Source: Gammaproteobacteria bacterium (GTDB lineage: Bacteria > Pseudomonadota > Gammaproteobacteria > Nitrosococcales > Methylophagaceae). From it: a DNA stretch of 13,591 nt. Both the position numbers and the translations under genes were made by a program. Below the pieces are notes generated by a model. The model was not told the origin of the DNA. It was given only the letters and a program-made list of their open reading frames with translations, and did no database searches. This document shows positions 6,677-13,591 of the stretch, one piece after another. The DNA lies in the NCBI GenBank assembly GCA_002402245.1, contig NVVP01000004.1, forward strand, positions 58,383 through 71,973. Direction: 5' to 3'. Every line of letters starts with the position of its first letter. The first letter of the stretch is position 1.

Positions 6677-7312
6677 TTATGTCGATAATCCATGACTAAT
6701 GGCAAAGCGCATTAACTCGGCTGTTTTATTAATATCGAGCTTACTTTTAATCTGGGTTAGGTTGTTTGCGACAGTTTTATAACTAATGCCTAATACATCC
6801 GCCATTTCGGTCATGCTCTTTCCTTCACCTAATAAACGTAGTATTTCAAGTTCTCGGCGCGATAAATCACCTAATGCACTGGTGCCAGCGCCAATATTCA
6901 ACATGGCTAATTGTTGCGCGGTATCAGGACTCAAATAAGTTTTACCGGCTAATACACTCTCAATCGCTTCAACTAAATGGTCGGCGGCATTGTTCTTAGT
7001 GATATAACCTTTCGCTCCCGCTTGCATAGCACGTGATGCAAATACAGGATCTTCATGCATACTAAACATGAGTACTTTGGCTGTATCTCTGTTTGCTCGC
7101 ATTTTTCGTAGAATTTCTAAGCCACCTAATCCCGGTAAGGTAATATCAAGCAACACCATATCAGGGTAAATTTCTTGAAATAAACGATAACCTTCTTCGC
7201 CTGTTTCAGCTTCAACCACGTTAACAGAAGGAATTTGTTGAATTAATTGTCGACAGCCTGCTCGTACAATTGGATGGTCATCCACAACTAAAATAGTAAT
7301 TGTTTGTTGCAT
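6677..7312 (-). CDS. NarL/FixJ-family response regulator
   Basis: This 211-residue two-component transcription factor has an N-terminal receiver domain with the acidic pair D11-D12, phosphoacceptor D56 (in VLLDITLPG), S84 and K106. A short linker leads to a C-terminal LuxR-type helix-turn-helix (about 146-205), seen in LSRRELEILRLLGEGKSMTEMA and the recognition segment ISYKTVANNLTQIKSKL. The start codon shares one base with the kinase stop codon (TAATG), so the two are translated together and form a pair. The target genes are unknown; the divergent hemL promoter is the nearest candidate, with no direct evidence. UvrY/GacA-like regulators share this layout but have a different, unlinked partner kinase. 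Confidence 0.93.
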   Translation of the reverse strand: MQQTITILVVDDHPIVRAGCRQLIQQIPSVNVVEAETGEEGYRLFQEIYPDMVLLDITLPGLGGLEILRKMRANRDTAKVLMFSMHEDPVFASRAMQAGAKGYITKNNAADHLVEAIESVLAGKTYLSPDTAQQLAMLNIGAGTSALGDLSRRELEILRLLGEGKSMTEMADVLGISYKTVANNLTQIKSKLDINKTAELMRFAISHGLST

Positions 7313-8646
7313 TATTCGTCCTTTTTTAGCGGTATAAATACACGTACTTGAAGGCCACGCCCTTCTTCAGTATCAAATGCTATCCGTCCACCCAATGCGG
7401 ATACACGTTCACGCATACCAATTAAGCCAAAGCCTCGAATGACATTTTCACTCAAACCAATACCATCATCAGTTACGGTTACTTTTAGATTATCTGTTTC
7501 TAAACGTAATTCAACTTTGACGTGTTTAGCTTGAGCATGGCGCACACAGTTAGTGGTACATTCTTGCACAATTCGATAAATGGTCACTTGTATTGTATCA
7601 GGCAGATCAGTGCAATTACCGACAAAATCCCATTCCCAATCAATTTCAGGCTGACGATCTCGCCAATTACGAATCATATCGCGTAAGGCGTCCGCTAAGC
7701 CTAAATCATCAAGCGTCATAGGTCGCAAGCGACTTAACATTTTACGAACCAAGGATTGAATATGATTGGTAATCGATTTAATCGACTCTACTTTAATATC
7801 TACTTCAGGCAGTTTATGCTCAGTAGCTACACGTTCTATATCGGCAAGATCAACCCGAATACCAAATAAACACGGGCCTAATTCATCGTGTAATTCACGC
7901 GACAAATCACGCCGTTCAGTTTCTTGCACCGCCAACATATTACCGGCCAAAGCATGGTTTTCTACTACGATTTTTTCTAATACACCGGCCATATGATTAA
8001 AACGATGATGGATAGGGGTTAACTCTTTAACCACCGACGTGCCCACACGAGCAGAAAAATCACCTTTTTCTAATTTCTCTAGCGCATCATCTAATTGCTC
8101 TAGTGGCCTCAGACCTTGCCTTAACGCCATATAGATAAGGATAAGAATCAAGGTTAAAAAGAATGTTCCAAGCCAAAAAAGCACCATCACATCTCGCCAT
8201 ACTTCCATCACCTCATCACTAGGATCTGCTTCAACCACTAAATAACCATAAGCTTTACTGCCTTTGGTGATTAAGCGTCTAAAAGCAACGGCCTCAGGCT
8301 CCATCATTTTAATAAACCAGTTGGGGACATTTTCTGGTTTTCTAATAAACTCACTTTGTCCTTCATTACCAATCAAAGGCTGGCCTTGCATATCTTCAAA
8401 CCATGCGCGAATATGCCGTGTATCTCGTACACTTTCGACAATCAACTTTAAACGGGTACTCAAATCATTCGAAAATCGCAATGTTGGCAGGGCATTAATC
8501 AATAAACCTTTGGCTAACTGCGTACTTGATTCCATTTCAGAATCAAGTGCCTGTCGGGCATTGGCCACCATAAAATACCCCGCTGCTGCGAAGTTAATTA
8601 ATAATATAATGGTGACAATGACGATTATTCGAAACTTTAGGCTCAT
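7312..8646 (-). CDS. NarX/MoxY-type sensor histidine kinase (HisKA_3)
   Basis: The 444 residues contain a membrane helix (about 7-27), a periplasmic sensor region of about 125 residues, a second helix (about 153-174), a HAMP linker (175-228), the HisKA_3 dimerisation domain with ETERRDLSRELHDELG (242-257, phosphorylated H253) and a HATPase with QECTTNCVRHA (361-371), DDGIGL (393-398) and GFGLIGMRERV (405-415). The periplasmic start (ALPTLRFSNDLSTRLKLIVESVRDTRHIRAW, residues 52-82) recalls the LapD/MoxY N-terminal domain. This is recognition by eye, and the signal sensed is unknown. It is cotranscribed with its regulator and divergent from hemL. No strong ribosome binding site precedes the ATG. 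Confidence 0.92.
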   Translation of the reverse strand: MSLKFRIIVIVTIILLINFAAAGYFMVANARQALDSEMESSTQLAKGLLINALPTLRFSNDLSTRLKLIVESVRDTRHIRAWFEDMQGQPLIGNEGQSEFIRKPENVPNWFIKMMEPEAVAFRRLITKGSKAYGYLVVEADPSDEVMEVWRDVMVLFWLGTFFLTLILILIYMALRQGLRPLEQLDDALEKLEKGDFSARVGTSVVKELTPIHHRFNHMAGVLEKIVVENHALAGNMLAVQETERRDLSRELHDELGPCLFGIRVDLADIERVATEHKLPEVDIKVESIKSITNHIQSLVRKMLSRLRPMTLDDLGLADALRDMIRNWRDRQPEIDWEWDFVGNCTDLPDTIQVTIYRIVQECTTNCVRHAQAKHVKVELRLETDNLKVTVTDDGIGLSENVIRGFGLIGMRERVSALGGRIAFDTEEGRGLQVRVFIPLKKDE

Positions 8647-8654
8647 AATTCAGA

Positions 8655-8683
8655 TCGGTATTCTTGCTGAGATAAGCTAGAAT
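8655..8683 (+). promoter_or_regulatory. candidate hemL promoter
   Basis: TAGAAT (8678-8683) is a fair -10 with a weak -35 TCGGTA (8655-8660) 17 bases upstream. Transcription would start near 8690, giving a leader of about 30 bases before the hemL ATG, whose AGGA site is at 8712-8715. It overlaps the opposite-strand -10 of the kinase gene. Confidence 0.35.
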
Positions 8684-8690
8684 TATCGCA
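8682..8690 (-). promoter_or_regulatory. candidate extended -10 promoter of the histidine kinase operon
   Basis: Read on the minus strand this is TGCGATAAT, a TGn-extended -10 hexamer. No good -35 is seen, which extended -10 promoters tolerate. It gives a leader of about 28 bases before the kinase ATG at 8646 and overlaps the hemL -10, so the two promoters may compete. Confidence 0.4.
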
Positions 8691-8721
8691 CATATTCACA
8701 TTTACACACCTAGGATCCCCG

Positions 8722-10002
8722 ATGACCACAAATCACGACCTGTTTTCTCAAGCCAAAAAACATATTCCAGGTGGCGTTAACTCCCCTGTTCGCGCCTTTA
8801 ACGGCGTGGGTGGTGAACCTCTCTTCTTTCGTAAAGGAAAAGGTGCATGGATCACCGATGTAGAAGGTAAGCGTTATATCGACTATATCGGTTCATGGGG
8901 GCCGATGATTCTCGGTCATGCTCATCCTGAAGTTATTAGTGCCGTGCAAGAAGCTGTTACTCACGGCCTAGGCTTTGGTGCACCGACTGAGATTGAAATC
9001 GAAATGGCCGATACCTTATGTGAGCTTGTTCCTTCAATGGAATTAGTACGTATGGTGAGTTCAGGTACAGAAGCCACTATGAGTGCTATTCGTCTTGCCC
9101 GTGGCTTTACCAAGCGCGATAAAATCGTCAAATTTGAAGGTTGTTATCACGGTCATGCTGATTCACTTTTAGTCAAAGCAGGGTCTGGCGCACTAACATT
9201 AGGCGAGCCTTCATCAGCCGGTGTGCCCGCTTCATTAGCTGAGCACACATTAACTTTAACTTATAATGATCTTGACTCAGTTCGAGCCTGTTTTGCTGAA
9301 TTAGGTGAGCAGATTGCCTGCATTATTGTTGAACCTGTTGCCGGTAATATGAACTGTATTCCACCAGCAGATGGTTTCTTACAAGGTTTACGTGCAATCT
9401 GTGACCAATCAGGCGCTGTGCTTATTTTTGATGAAGTAATGACAGGCTTTCGGGTCGCATTAGGTGGCGCACAAGAATATTACAATGTGAAACCTGATTT
9501 AACTACATTAGGTAAAGTAGTCGGTGGCGGCTTGCCTGTCGGCGCCTTTGGTGGCAGACGTGACATTATGGAATGCATTGCACCATTAGGCCCCGTATAC
9601 CAAGCAGGAACCTTATCGGGTAACCCTGTGGCTATGGCAGCAGGTTTAAGTACGTTAAAGCTAGTTCAACAAACTGATTTCCATAAACAGCTTGATGCTA
9701 AGGCTAAAGCGTTAGTGACAGGCTTAAAACAACGTGCTGAAAAAGCAGGCATTGCAGTGACGACTAATCAAGTCGGCGGTATGTTTGGTTTATTCTTTAC
9801 TGAGGAAGAAACAGTGTCTAGTTTCGATCAAGTGGTAGCCTGTGATCAACAGCGATTCAAGAAGTTCTTCCACGGCATGTTAGAACAAGGTGTCTATCTT
9901 GCTCCGTCTTCATTTGAAGCAGGGTTTATTTCAGCCGCTCATGGCGATGCTGAGATTGAAGCCACATTAAATGCTGCAGAAAAAGTCTTCGCCACACTTT
10001 AA
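8722..10002 (+). CDS. hemL: glutamate-1-semialdehyde 2,1-aminomutase
   Basis: HemL is a PLP enzyme that converts glutamate-1-semialdehyde into 5-aminolevulinate, the committed precursor of heme and other tetrapyrroles, in the cytoplasm. The 426-residue length equals the family norm. Visible motifs include HIPGGVNSPVRAF (14-26), SSGTEATMSAIRLAR (113-127), CYHGHAD (141-147), FDEVMTGFRV (236-245) and the PLP-binding lysine K265 in TTLGKVVGGGLPVGAFGG. The ATG has AGGA 6 bases upstream and lies in a 75-bp region divergent from a two-component system. sbcB follows after 32 bp with no terminator, so the two are probably cotranscribed. The identification is unambiguous. Confidence 0.98.
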   Translation: MTTNHDLFSQAKKHIPGGVNSPVRAFNGVGGEPLFFRKGKGAWITDVEGKRYIDYIGSWGPMILGHAHPEVISAVQEAVTHGLGFGAPTEIEIEMADTLCELVPSMELVRMVSSGTEATMSAIRLARGFTKRDKIVKFEGCYHGHADSLLVKAGSGALTLGEPSSAGVPASLAEHTLTLTYNDLDSVRACFAELGEQIACIIVEPVAGNMNCIPPADGFLQGLRAICDQSGAVLIFDEVMTGFRVALGGAQEYYNVKPDLTTLGKVVGGGLPVGAFGGRRDIMECIAPLGPVYQAGTLSGNPVAMAAGLSTLKLVQQTDFHKQLDAKAKALVTGLKQRAEKAGIAVTTNQVGGMFGLFFTEEETVSSFDQVVACDQQRFKKFFHGMLEQGVYLAPSSFEAGFISAAHGDAEIEATLNAAEKVFATL

Positions 10003-10034
10003 TCTATTAATTACAGTTACAACATGGAGTCAGC

Positions 10035-11468
10035 ATGAATACGCTTTATTGGCATGATTATGAAACCTTTGGTATCGATCCTCGTTATGATCGTCCGTCA
10101 CAATTTGCCGGTATTCGTACTGATGAAGATCTGAATGTGGTCGGTGAATCTTTAATGATTTATTGCAAACAAGCTGATGATAGTTTGCCTCATCCACAAG
10201 CGTGTTTAGTCACGGGCATTACACCGCAAGAAGTGAATGAGAAAGGTGTACCCGAGGCTGAGTTTATCAAACAAATTCATGCTGAGTTCAGCCAGCCCGA
10301 TACCTGTGGTGTCGGTTATAACAGCTTACGTTTTGATGATGAATTTACTCGCTTCACCCTTTACCGTAATTTTTATGATGCGTATGCACGTGAATGGCAA
10401 AACGGTAATAGTCGCTGGGATATTATCGATATGGCTCGGCTTACTCGCGCCTTACGCCCAGAAGGCATCAACTGGCCTGATAGCGAAGAAGGTAAACCTA
10501 GCTTTCGTTTAGAAGCGCTCACTGCGGCTAATAATATTGAGCATCAAGGTGCTCATGATGCCTTAGTCGATGTCCGCGCCACTATTGCATTAGCAAAACT
10601 AATTAAAACAGCACAACCTAAGCTGTATGACTTCGTCTATCAGCATCGTCAAAAGAATGCGGTTGCTCCACTATTAAGCGTACGTGATCGTACTCCGGTT
10701 ATTCATGTGTCTCGCATGTATCCTAGTGAGTTCTGTGGCACGGCTTTAGTGGTGCCTATCGCTCAAGACCCATCTAATAAGAACGGCATTATTGTTTATG
10801 ATCTTCGTCATGATCCAAGCGACCTTATTGAATTGGATGCTGACACCTTACGAGAACGTTTATTCACGGCCACTAAAGACTTACCCGAAGGCGTTAGCCG
10901 ACCTGCATTAAAAACATTACATATAAATAAATGTCCGGTTATCGTGCCTGAAAGCACCTTAAATGAAGCAGCGGCTGAACGTTTACAAATAGATAAAGCA
11001 CAGCATTACAAACATCTACAACAACTTAATGATGCAGGCGATTTAACCAAAAAAATAAACGACATCTTTACCAAGCCTGATTATGAAGCCAACGATGATC
11101 CTGATGCTAGCCTCTATAGCGGCGGTTTTTTCAGTGGCAATGATAAACGTAAAATGGAATTAATTCGTAGTGCTGAACCCGCTCATCTAGCCACTATGTC
11201 GATTCCTTTTGATGATGCCCGACTAGTAGATATGTTATTCCGCTACCGTGCTCGCAATTGGCCAGAAAGCTTATCTGATGATGAGAAAATCGAATGGCAA
11301 CAATACCGTCAACAACGCTTAACTGATGACAGTAGCAAAATCCTGACCTTTAATGGCTTCGCTGAAGCAATAAAGCAGTGTCGTGAAAATGACTTAAGCG
11401 AAGAGCAGCAACAGGTCATCAATGAATTAGAGGCCTATGGTCAACAGCTTGAAGCGGAATTGATATAG
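10035..11468 (+). CDS. sbcB: exodeoxyribonuclease I
   Basis: Exonuclease I degrades single-stranded DNA from 3' to 5' and acts in recombination and mismatch repair. The 477-residue length is close to E. coli SbcB. The DEDDh active site is complete: D8 and E10 in WHDYETFG, D101 in NSLRFDDEFTRF, and H174 and D179 in QGAHDALVDVRAT. The segment RNFYDAYAREWQNGNSRWDIIDMARL (111-136) and the C-terminal RYRARNWPESLSDDE (about 404-418) are typical of the ExoI SH3-like and helical domains. GGAG precedes the ATG by about 7 bases. It follows hemL in the same direction; the two functions are unrelated, so this looks like simple gene neighbourhood rather than a functional unit. Confidence 0.97.
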   Translation: MNTLYWHDYETFGIDPRYDRPSQFAGIRTDEDLNVVGESLMIYCKQADDSLPHPQACLVTGITPQEVNEKGVPEAEFIKQIHAEFSQPDTCGVGYNSLRFDDEFTRFTLYRNFYDAYAREWQNGNSRWDIIDMARLTRALRPEGINWPDSEEGKPSFRLEALTAANNIEHQGAHDALVDVRATIALAKLIKTAQPKLYDFVYQHRQKNAVAPLLSVRDRTPVIHVSRMYPSEFCGTALVVPIAQDPSNKNGIIVYDLRHDPSDLIELDADTLRERLFTATKDLPEGVSRPALKTLHINKCPVIVPESTLNEAAAERLQIDKAQHYKHLQQLNDAGDLTKKINDIFTKPDYEANDDPDASLYSGGFFSGNDKRKMELIRSAEPAHLATMSIPFDDARLVDMLFRYRARNWPESLSDDEKIEWQQYRQQRLTDDSSKILTFNGFAEAIKQCRENDLSEEQQQVINELEAYGQQLEAELI

Positions 11469-11542
11469 ATTAAATTTACATCTCTTTTTAGACTTCACTT
11501 TATTCTAATTCCACTCCCATCATTTGAGTGTAACGTGCACTT

Positions 11543-11770
11543 GTTCAGCCCAAACTGAACGTTCCCATGTTATCGCCGCCAAAACTTAAGTTATATGGTG
11601 GTGTAAGTGGATGAGTGTCTGAACATAGCGAGTTTTCATCCACGCCAACAGACAACTTAAGTTTTGGACGCAAGGTGATAAGGGTGGCCTTTTCTTTGGT
11701 TCTGTTTCTTTTGGCCACGCAAAAGAAATGAACGCCCAGCGGCAGCGACAAACTTTCATTGAAGCCAAAG
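11543..11770. repeat. degenerate dispersed repeat with nested inverted repeats
   Basis: Several dyads lie close together: GTTCAG/CTGAAC (11543-11548 and 11555-11560), the 14-bp pair CCAAAACTTAAGTT/AACTTAAGTTTTGG (11579-11592 and 11654-11667), GTGGATGA/TCATCCAC (11607-11614 and 11636-11643), TGTCTG/CAGACA (11616-11621 and 11649-11654), and near the right end TTTCTTTTG-GCCACG-CAAAAGAAA. The tract with TTTTCTTTGGTTCTGTTTC and TTTTGGCCACGCAAAAGAAA resembles a repeat I recall in many gammaproteobacterial intergenic regions. Open frames of 60-77 codons on the minus strand cover it, but they have no ribosome binding site and read through the repeat, so I do not call them genes. The remaining 11469-11542 stretch holds nothing I can identify. 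Confidence 0.65.
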
Positions 11771-11795
11771 TCTGTCAAAATAATACACCTAAATA

Positions 11796-11817
11796 ACTAG
11801 GTCGAAACTTCGCTAGT
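11796..11817. promoter_or_regulatory. dyad upstream of a sigma-54 promoter, possible activator site
   Basis: ACTAG (11796-11800) and CTAGT (11813-11817) flank an inner CGAA/TTCG pair. The dyad lies 11-32 bases upstream of the -24 element. Enhancer-binding proteins usually bind such dyads, often further upstream, so the role is a guess. Confidence 0.25.
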
Positions 11818-11827
11818 ACAATATCCT

Positions 11828-11843
11828 TGGCGTATAAATTGCT
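11828..11843 (+). promoter_or_regulatory. sigma-54 (RpoN) -24/-12 promoter
   Basis: TGGCGTATAAATTGCT matches the sigma-54 consensus TGGCACGnnnnTTGCW at TGGC, at TTGC and at the final W, with exactly 10 bases between the invariant GG and GC. Transcription should begin near 11854, leaving about 38 bases before the ATG at 11892. It implies control by RpoN and an enhancer-binding activator. Confidence 0.8.
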
Positions 11844-11891
11844 TTTCCTTTTTAGGTTAAATCAGTAACGTCAAAAAAAGGATATCAAGCA

Positions 11892-12539
11892 ATGCTCTCA
11901 GTTACATCAACTGGCGTAGATACTACGTTTATCGCCAGTAAGCAGACAACATCGACAGTAGCAACTGAATCCGTATCACAGTCCAATACCATCAGCTCAT
12001 CTGACAACACATCCAATCTGGATAAAGTTGATATTTCTACCCGAGCTCAAAAAATTCAACAATTAAATGAGGAGTTTTTTTCTAACGGAATTAAGTCATT
12101 TAAAGTCACCCAAGACTTTATCGCCAGACTAGAAGAATATGAATTTATTACCGCCGAAGAAGCGACTAGTTTAGGAACTTATGCTGTTTCCAATAATTCT
12201 AACGATGACTCCACGGTCAGTAATTTATCCAGTTTTATTAATAGTTTTACCGCCGATATCAAAGAAGAAGATCCTAACAACAGTATTATTGGCATCTTAC
12301 AGCAAGCTCAAACAGTTCTTGATAACTTTAATGCCCCAAGCCAAAGCAGTCTAAAAATAAATATTCCACAAATTAGCAGTCAACTACAAAGCTATATTGA
12401 TTCTTCAGAGCAACTATCTGACACTGATTCAAACAACTTGAATCAGTTAGTTTTAGCTTTAAATGCTGCCAATATATTAACGCCTGGTACCAATACCACC
12501 ACTCAAATAGATAGCTATTTGGCCATCACTAAATTGTAA
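11892..12539 (+). CDS. uncharacterised Ser/Thr/Asn-rich protein under sigma-54 control
   Basis: I do not recognise this 215-residue protein. It has no signal peptide or membrane helix and no Cys, Trp or His; it is acidic and rich in Ser, Thr, Asn and Gln. The first 43 residues are low-complexity and probably disordered. A motif KVDISTRAQKIQQL (45-58) resembles the DxVxIS..A..I segment seen in FlgM-like and other flagellar or surface-linked proteins. The rest is predicted amphipathic helix (about 65-100, 108-150 and 165-195). AAGGA lies about 10 bases before the ATG. The sigma-54 promoter just upstream and this motif suggest a flagellar, adhesion or stress role, but this is inference only. It converges on the glutathione peroxidase gene 35 bp away, with no obvious terminator between. 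Confidence 0.75.
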   Translation: MLSVTSTGVDTTFIASKQTTSTVATESVSQSNTISSSDNTSNLDKVDISTRAQKIQQLNEEFFSNGIKSFKVTQDFIARLEEYEFITAEEATSLGTYAVSNNSNDDSTVSNLSSFINSFTADIKEEDPNNSIIGILQQAQTVLDNFNAPSQSSLKINIPQISSQLQSYIDSSEQLSDTDSNNLNQLVLALNAANILTPGTNTTTQIDSYLAITKL

Positions 12540-12574
12540 ATTTGGCCATGCTGTTATTTAGGCATAGTTGAACA

Positions 12575-13060
12575 CTATTTTTCCAAGGCCAGCTTAATAG
12601 CCTTCTCTAATTTTTTAGGCTTAGTAATAGGTGCAAAACGGGCCAATGGTTTACCATCCCGATCAATAAGAAACTTAGTAAAATTCCACTTAATATTATT
12701 ACTCAATAATCCCGGTAAAGCATCACGTAAATACGTGAATATGGCATGACTCTCTGGGCCATTAACATCCACTTTTTCAGCCATTAAAAAATCTACACCG
12801 TAGTTAATCAAACACCCTTGAGAAATAGTTTCAGCATCTCCTGGCTCTTGCTTGCCAAATTGATTGCAAGGAATACCAATAATGACTAAACCTTGCTCTT
12901 TATATTGCTCATGTAGCGTCTGTAGGCCTTCATATTGTGATGTAAGCCCACACTCACTGGCCGTATTAACAATTAATATTACTTTGCCTTTGTAGTCAGC
13001 TAAGTCAATCAGCTTACCTTGTAAGCTATTAATGGATAAATTATATAGTGGCGGCGTCAT
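12575..13060 (-). CDS. glutathione peroxidase family protein
   Basis: This is a thiol peroxidase of the GPx/BtuE family, reducing hydrogen peroxide or lipid hydroperoxides with thioredoxin or glutathione. The 161 residues give C37 in NTASECGLTSQY, Q71 in FGKQEPG, and W125-N126 in KWNFTKFLIDRDG, which together form the family's catalytic tetrad. C65 (IPCNQFG) and C83 (QGCLINYGV) are also present; C83 could act as resolving Cys. Where most members read FPMFEKVDVNG this has FLMAEKVDVNG. The frame is open to an ATG at 13111, but I chose 13060 because AGGA sits 8 bases upstream and the protein then starts MTPPLYNLSI, aligned with BtuE; the longer start would add 17 unrelated residues from repeat DNA. 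It is divergent from the radical SAM gene. Confidence 0.93.
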   Translation of the reverse strand: MTPPLYNLSINSLQGKLIDLADYKGKVILIVNTASECGLTSQYEGLQTLHEQYKEQGLVIIGIPCNQFGKQEPGDAETISQGCLINYGVDFLMAEKVDVNGPESHAIFTYLRDALPGLLSNNIKWNFTKFLIDRDGKPLARFAPITKPKKLEKAIKLALEK

Positions 13061-13085
13061 ATCGCTATTCCTAGTCCGTTTTGAT

Positions 13086-13114
13086 GAATTATGACCTATA
13101 GCCGTTATCATTCA
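13086..13114 (-). promoter_or_regulatory. candidate glutathione peroxidase promoter
   Basis: On the minus strand TTGAAT (about 13109-13114) and CATAAT (about 13087-13092) are separated by 16 bases. The -35 falls within the 14 bases shared with the hairpin element end. The leader before the ATG at 13060 would be about 20 bases. Confidence 0.35.
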
Positions 13115-13115
13115 A
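13102..13115. repeat. isolated copy of the hairpin-element end
   Basis: CCGTTATCATTCAA is identical over 14 bases to positions 703-716 of the 701-857 element, on the same strand. No matching inverted copy is nearby, so this is either a fragment of the same repeat family or a shared binding site. It lies in the glutathione peroxidase promoter region. Confidence 0.5.
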
Positions 13116-13170
13116 AGTGAAATTAAGTATTGAAATGCTGTTCTCAGCTAAATTAAGATAAAATAGCCTG

Positions 13171-13591
13171 ATGAATTCAACTCCCTCCATTATTCTCAGC
13201 ACATTAAATGCTCGTTATATGCACACAGCATTCGGCCTGCGCTATATTTACGCCAATATGGGCGACTTGCAAGCTCAGTCGGAAATAATTGAATTTACCA
13301 TTCAAGAAATGCCTATTAACATCGTTGAGAAACTATTAGATTCGCAACCGAAGATCATTGGTTTAAGTATCTATATTTGGAATATAGAAGAAATCACTAA
13401 AGTCGTCACCATGATTAAGCAAATCTCATCCGATATACTGATTGTATTAGGGGGGCCTGAAGTGAGTCATTACCCTGATGTTCCGCCAGTCACAGATTTA
13501 GCGGATTATATTATCTCTGGCCCTGGCGAAGTCAGCTTTCCTCGCCTATGTGAGCAATTATTGGCAGGCGAACGCCCTGAACAAAAATTCA
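13171..13591 (+). CDS. cobalamin-binding-domain radical SAM protein (DUF4080-like), N-terminal part
   Basis: 140 codons are in the window and the frame runs off the right edge. The start IILSTLNARYMHTAFGLRYIYANMGDLQ (residues 7-34), the strand-turn segments IIGLSIYIWNIEEI (about 67-80) and IVLGGPEVSH (about 98-107), and DYIISGPGE (about 120-128) form the Rossmann-like B12-binding domain found before the radical SAM core in DUF4080-type proteins. The DxHxxG cobalamin-ligand motif is not present at the usual place, where the protein reads ARYMHTAFG, so base-off B12 binding is unproven. The CxxxCxxC cluster motif would lie beyond the window. The ATG has no ribosome binding site, and a TAAAAT at 13159-13164 would place the transcript start on the ATG itself, so it may be leaderless. 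Product and substrate are unknown. Confidence 0.85.
   Translation, partial: MNSTPSIILSTLNARYMHTAFGLRYIYANMGDLQAQSEIIEFTIQEMPINIVEKLLDSQPKIIGLSIYIWNIEEITKVVTMIKQISSDILIVLGGPEVSHYPDVPPVTDLADYIISGPGEVSFPRLCEQLLAGERPEQKF

Noticed and set aside
11545..11778. Minus-strand reading frame of 77 codons, and a second of 60 codons in another frame
   Set aside because: Both run through the nested inverted repeats, have no ribosome binding site, and the protein has no domain-like pattern; the repeat explains the open frames.
13061..13111. Longer glutathione peroxidase start at 13111
   Set aside because: It lies within repeat-like DNA and adds residues absent from the family; the start at 13060 has a proper AGGA site.

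Overview
The window looks like chromosomal DNA of a free-living gammaproteobacterium with an AT-leaning genome. The evidence is the TtpC-type (TonB2-like) Ton cluster, a sbcB-type exonuclease I, HemL, a sigma-54 type promoter, and short repeat families of the kind scattered through gammaproteobacterial genomes. I cannot place it below class level. Coding density is high and nothing suggests a phage, plasmid or genomic island.

Layout. Positions 1-633 (minus) hold the N-terminal third of an OvoA-type 5-histidylcysteine sulfoxide synthase that runs off the left edge. At 701-857 lies a 157-bp element that folds on itself almost end to end and begins 2 bp after the last gene of a long minus-strand operon. 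That operon, read from 6368 down to 860, encodes a DUF3450 coiled-coil protein, TtpC (a MotA/TolQ/ExbB protein with a periplasmic extension), a short ExbB, ExbD, TonB, a periplasmic TPR protein and a class II aldolase-like protein. Six of these form an energy-transducing Ton system for outer-membrane uptake. The aldolase is an unexpected tail gene. Positions 8646-6677 (minus) hold a NarX/MoxY-like histidine kinase and a NarL/FixJ-type response regulator, separated from the Ton operon by a clear intrinsic terminator at 6480-6509.

Divergently, hemL (tetrapyrrole synthesis) and sbcB (exonuclease I) occupy 8722-11468 on the plus strand. The roughly 420-bp gap that follows has no convincing gene. 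It holds a degenerate repeat with nested inverted repeats (about 11543-11770) and then a textbook sigma-54 -24/-12 promoter at 11828-11843, which drives an unrecognised Ser/Thr/Asn-rich 215-residue protein (11892-12539). A glutathione peroxidase (12575-13060, minus) and the start of a cobalamin-binding-type radical SAM protein (13171 to the right edge, plus) diverge from a shared 110-bp intergenic region. That region carries 14 bases identical to the end of the 701-857 element.

How it fits together: the Ton operon supplies transport energy, hemL makes the heme precursor, and OvoA and glutathione peroxidase both belong to thiol redox defence, though nothing in the sequence shows they are co-regulated. 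The best candidates for something undescribed are the sigma-54-driven orphan protein, the long hairpin element with its isolated end-like copy, and the aldolase relative with altered active-site positions riding on a Ton operon.
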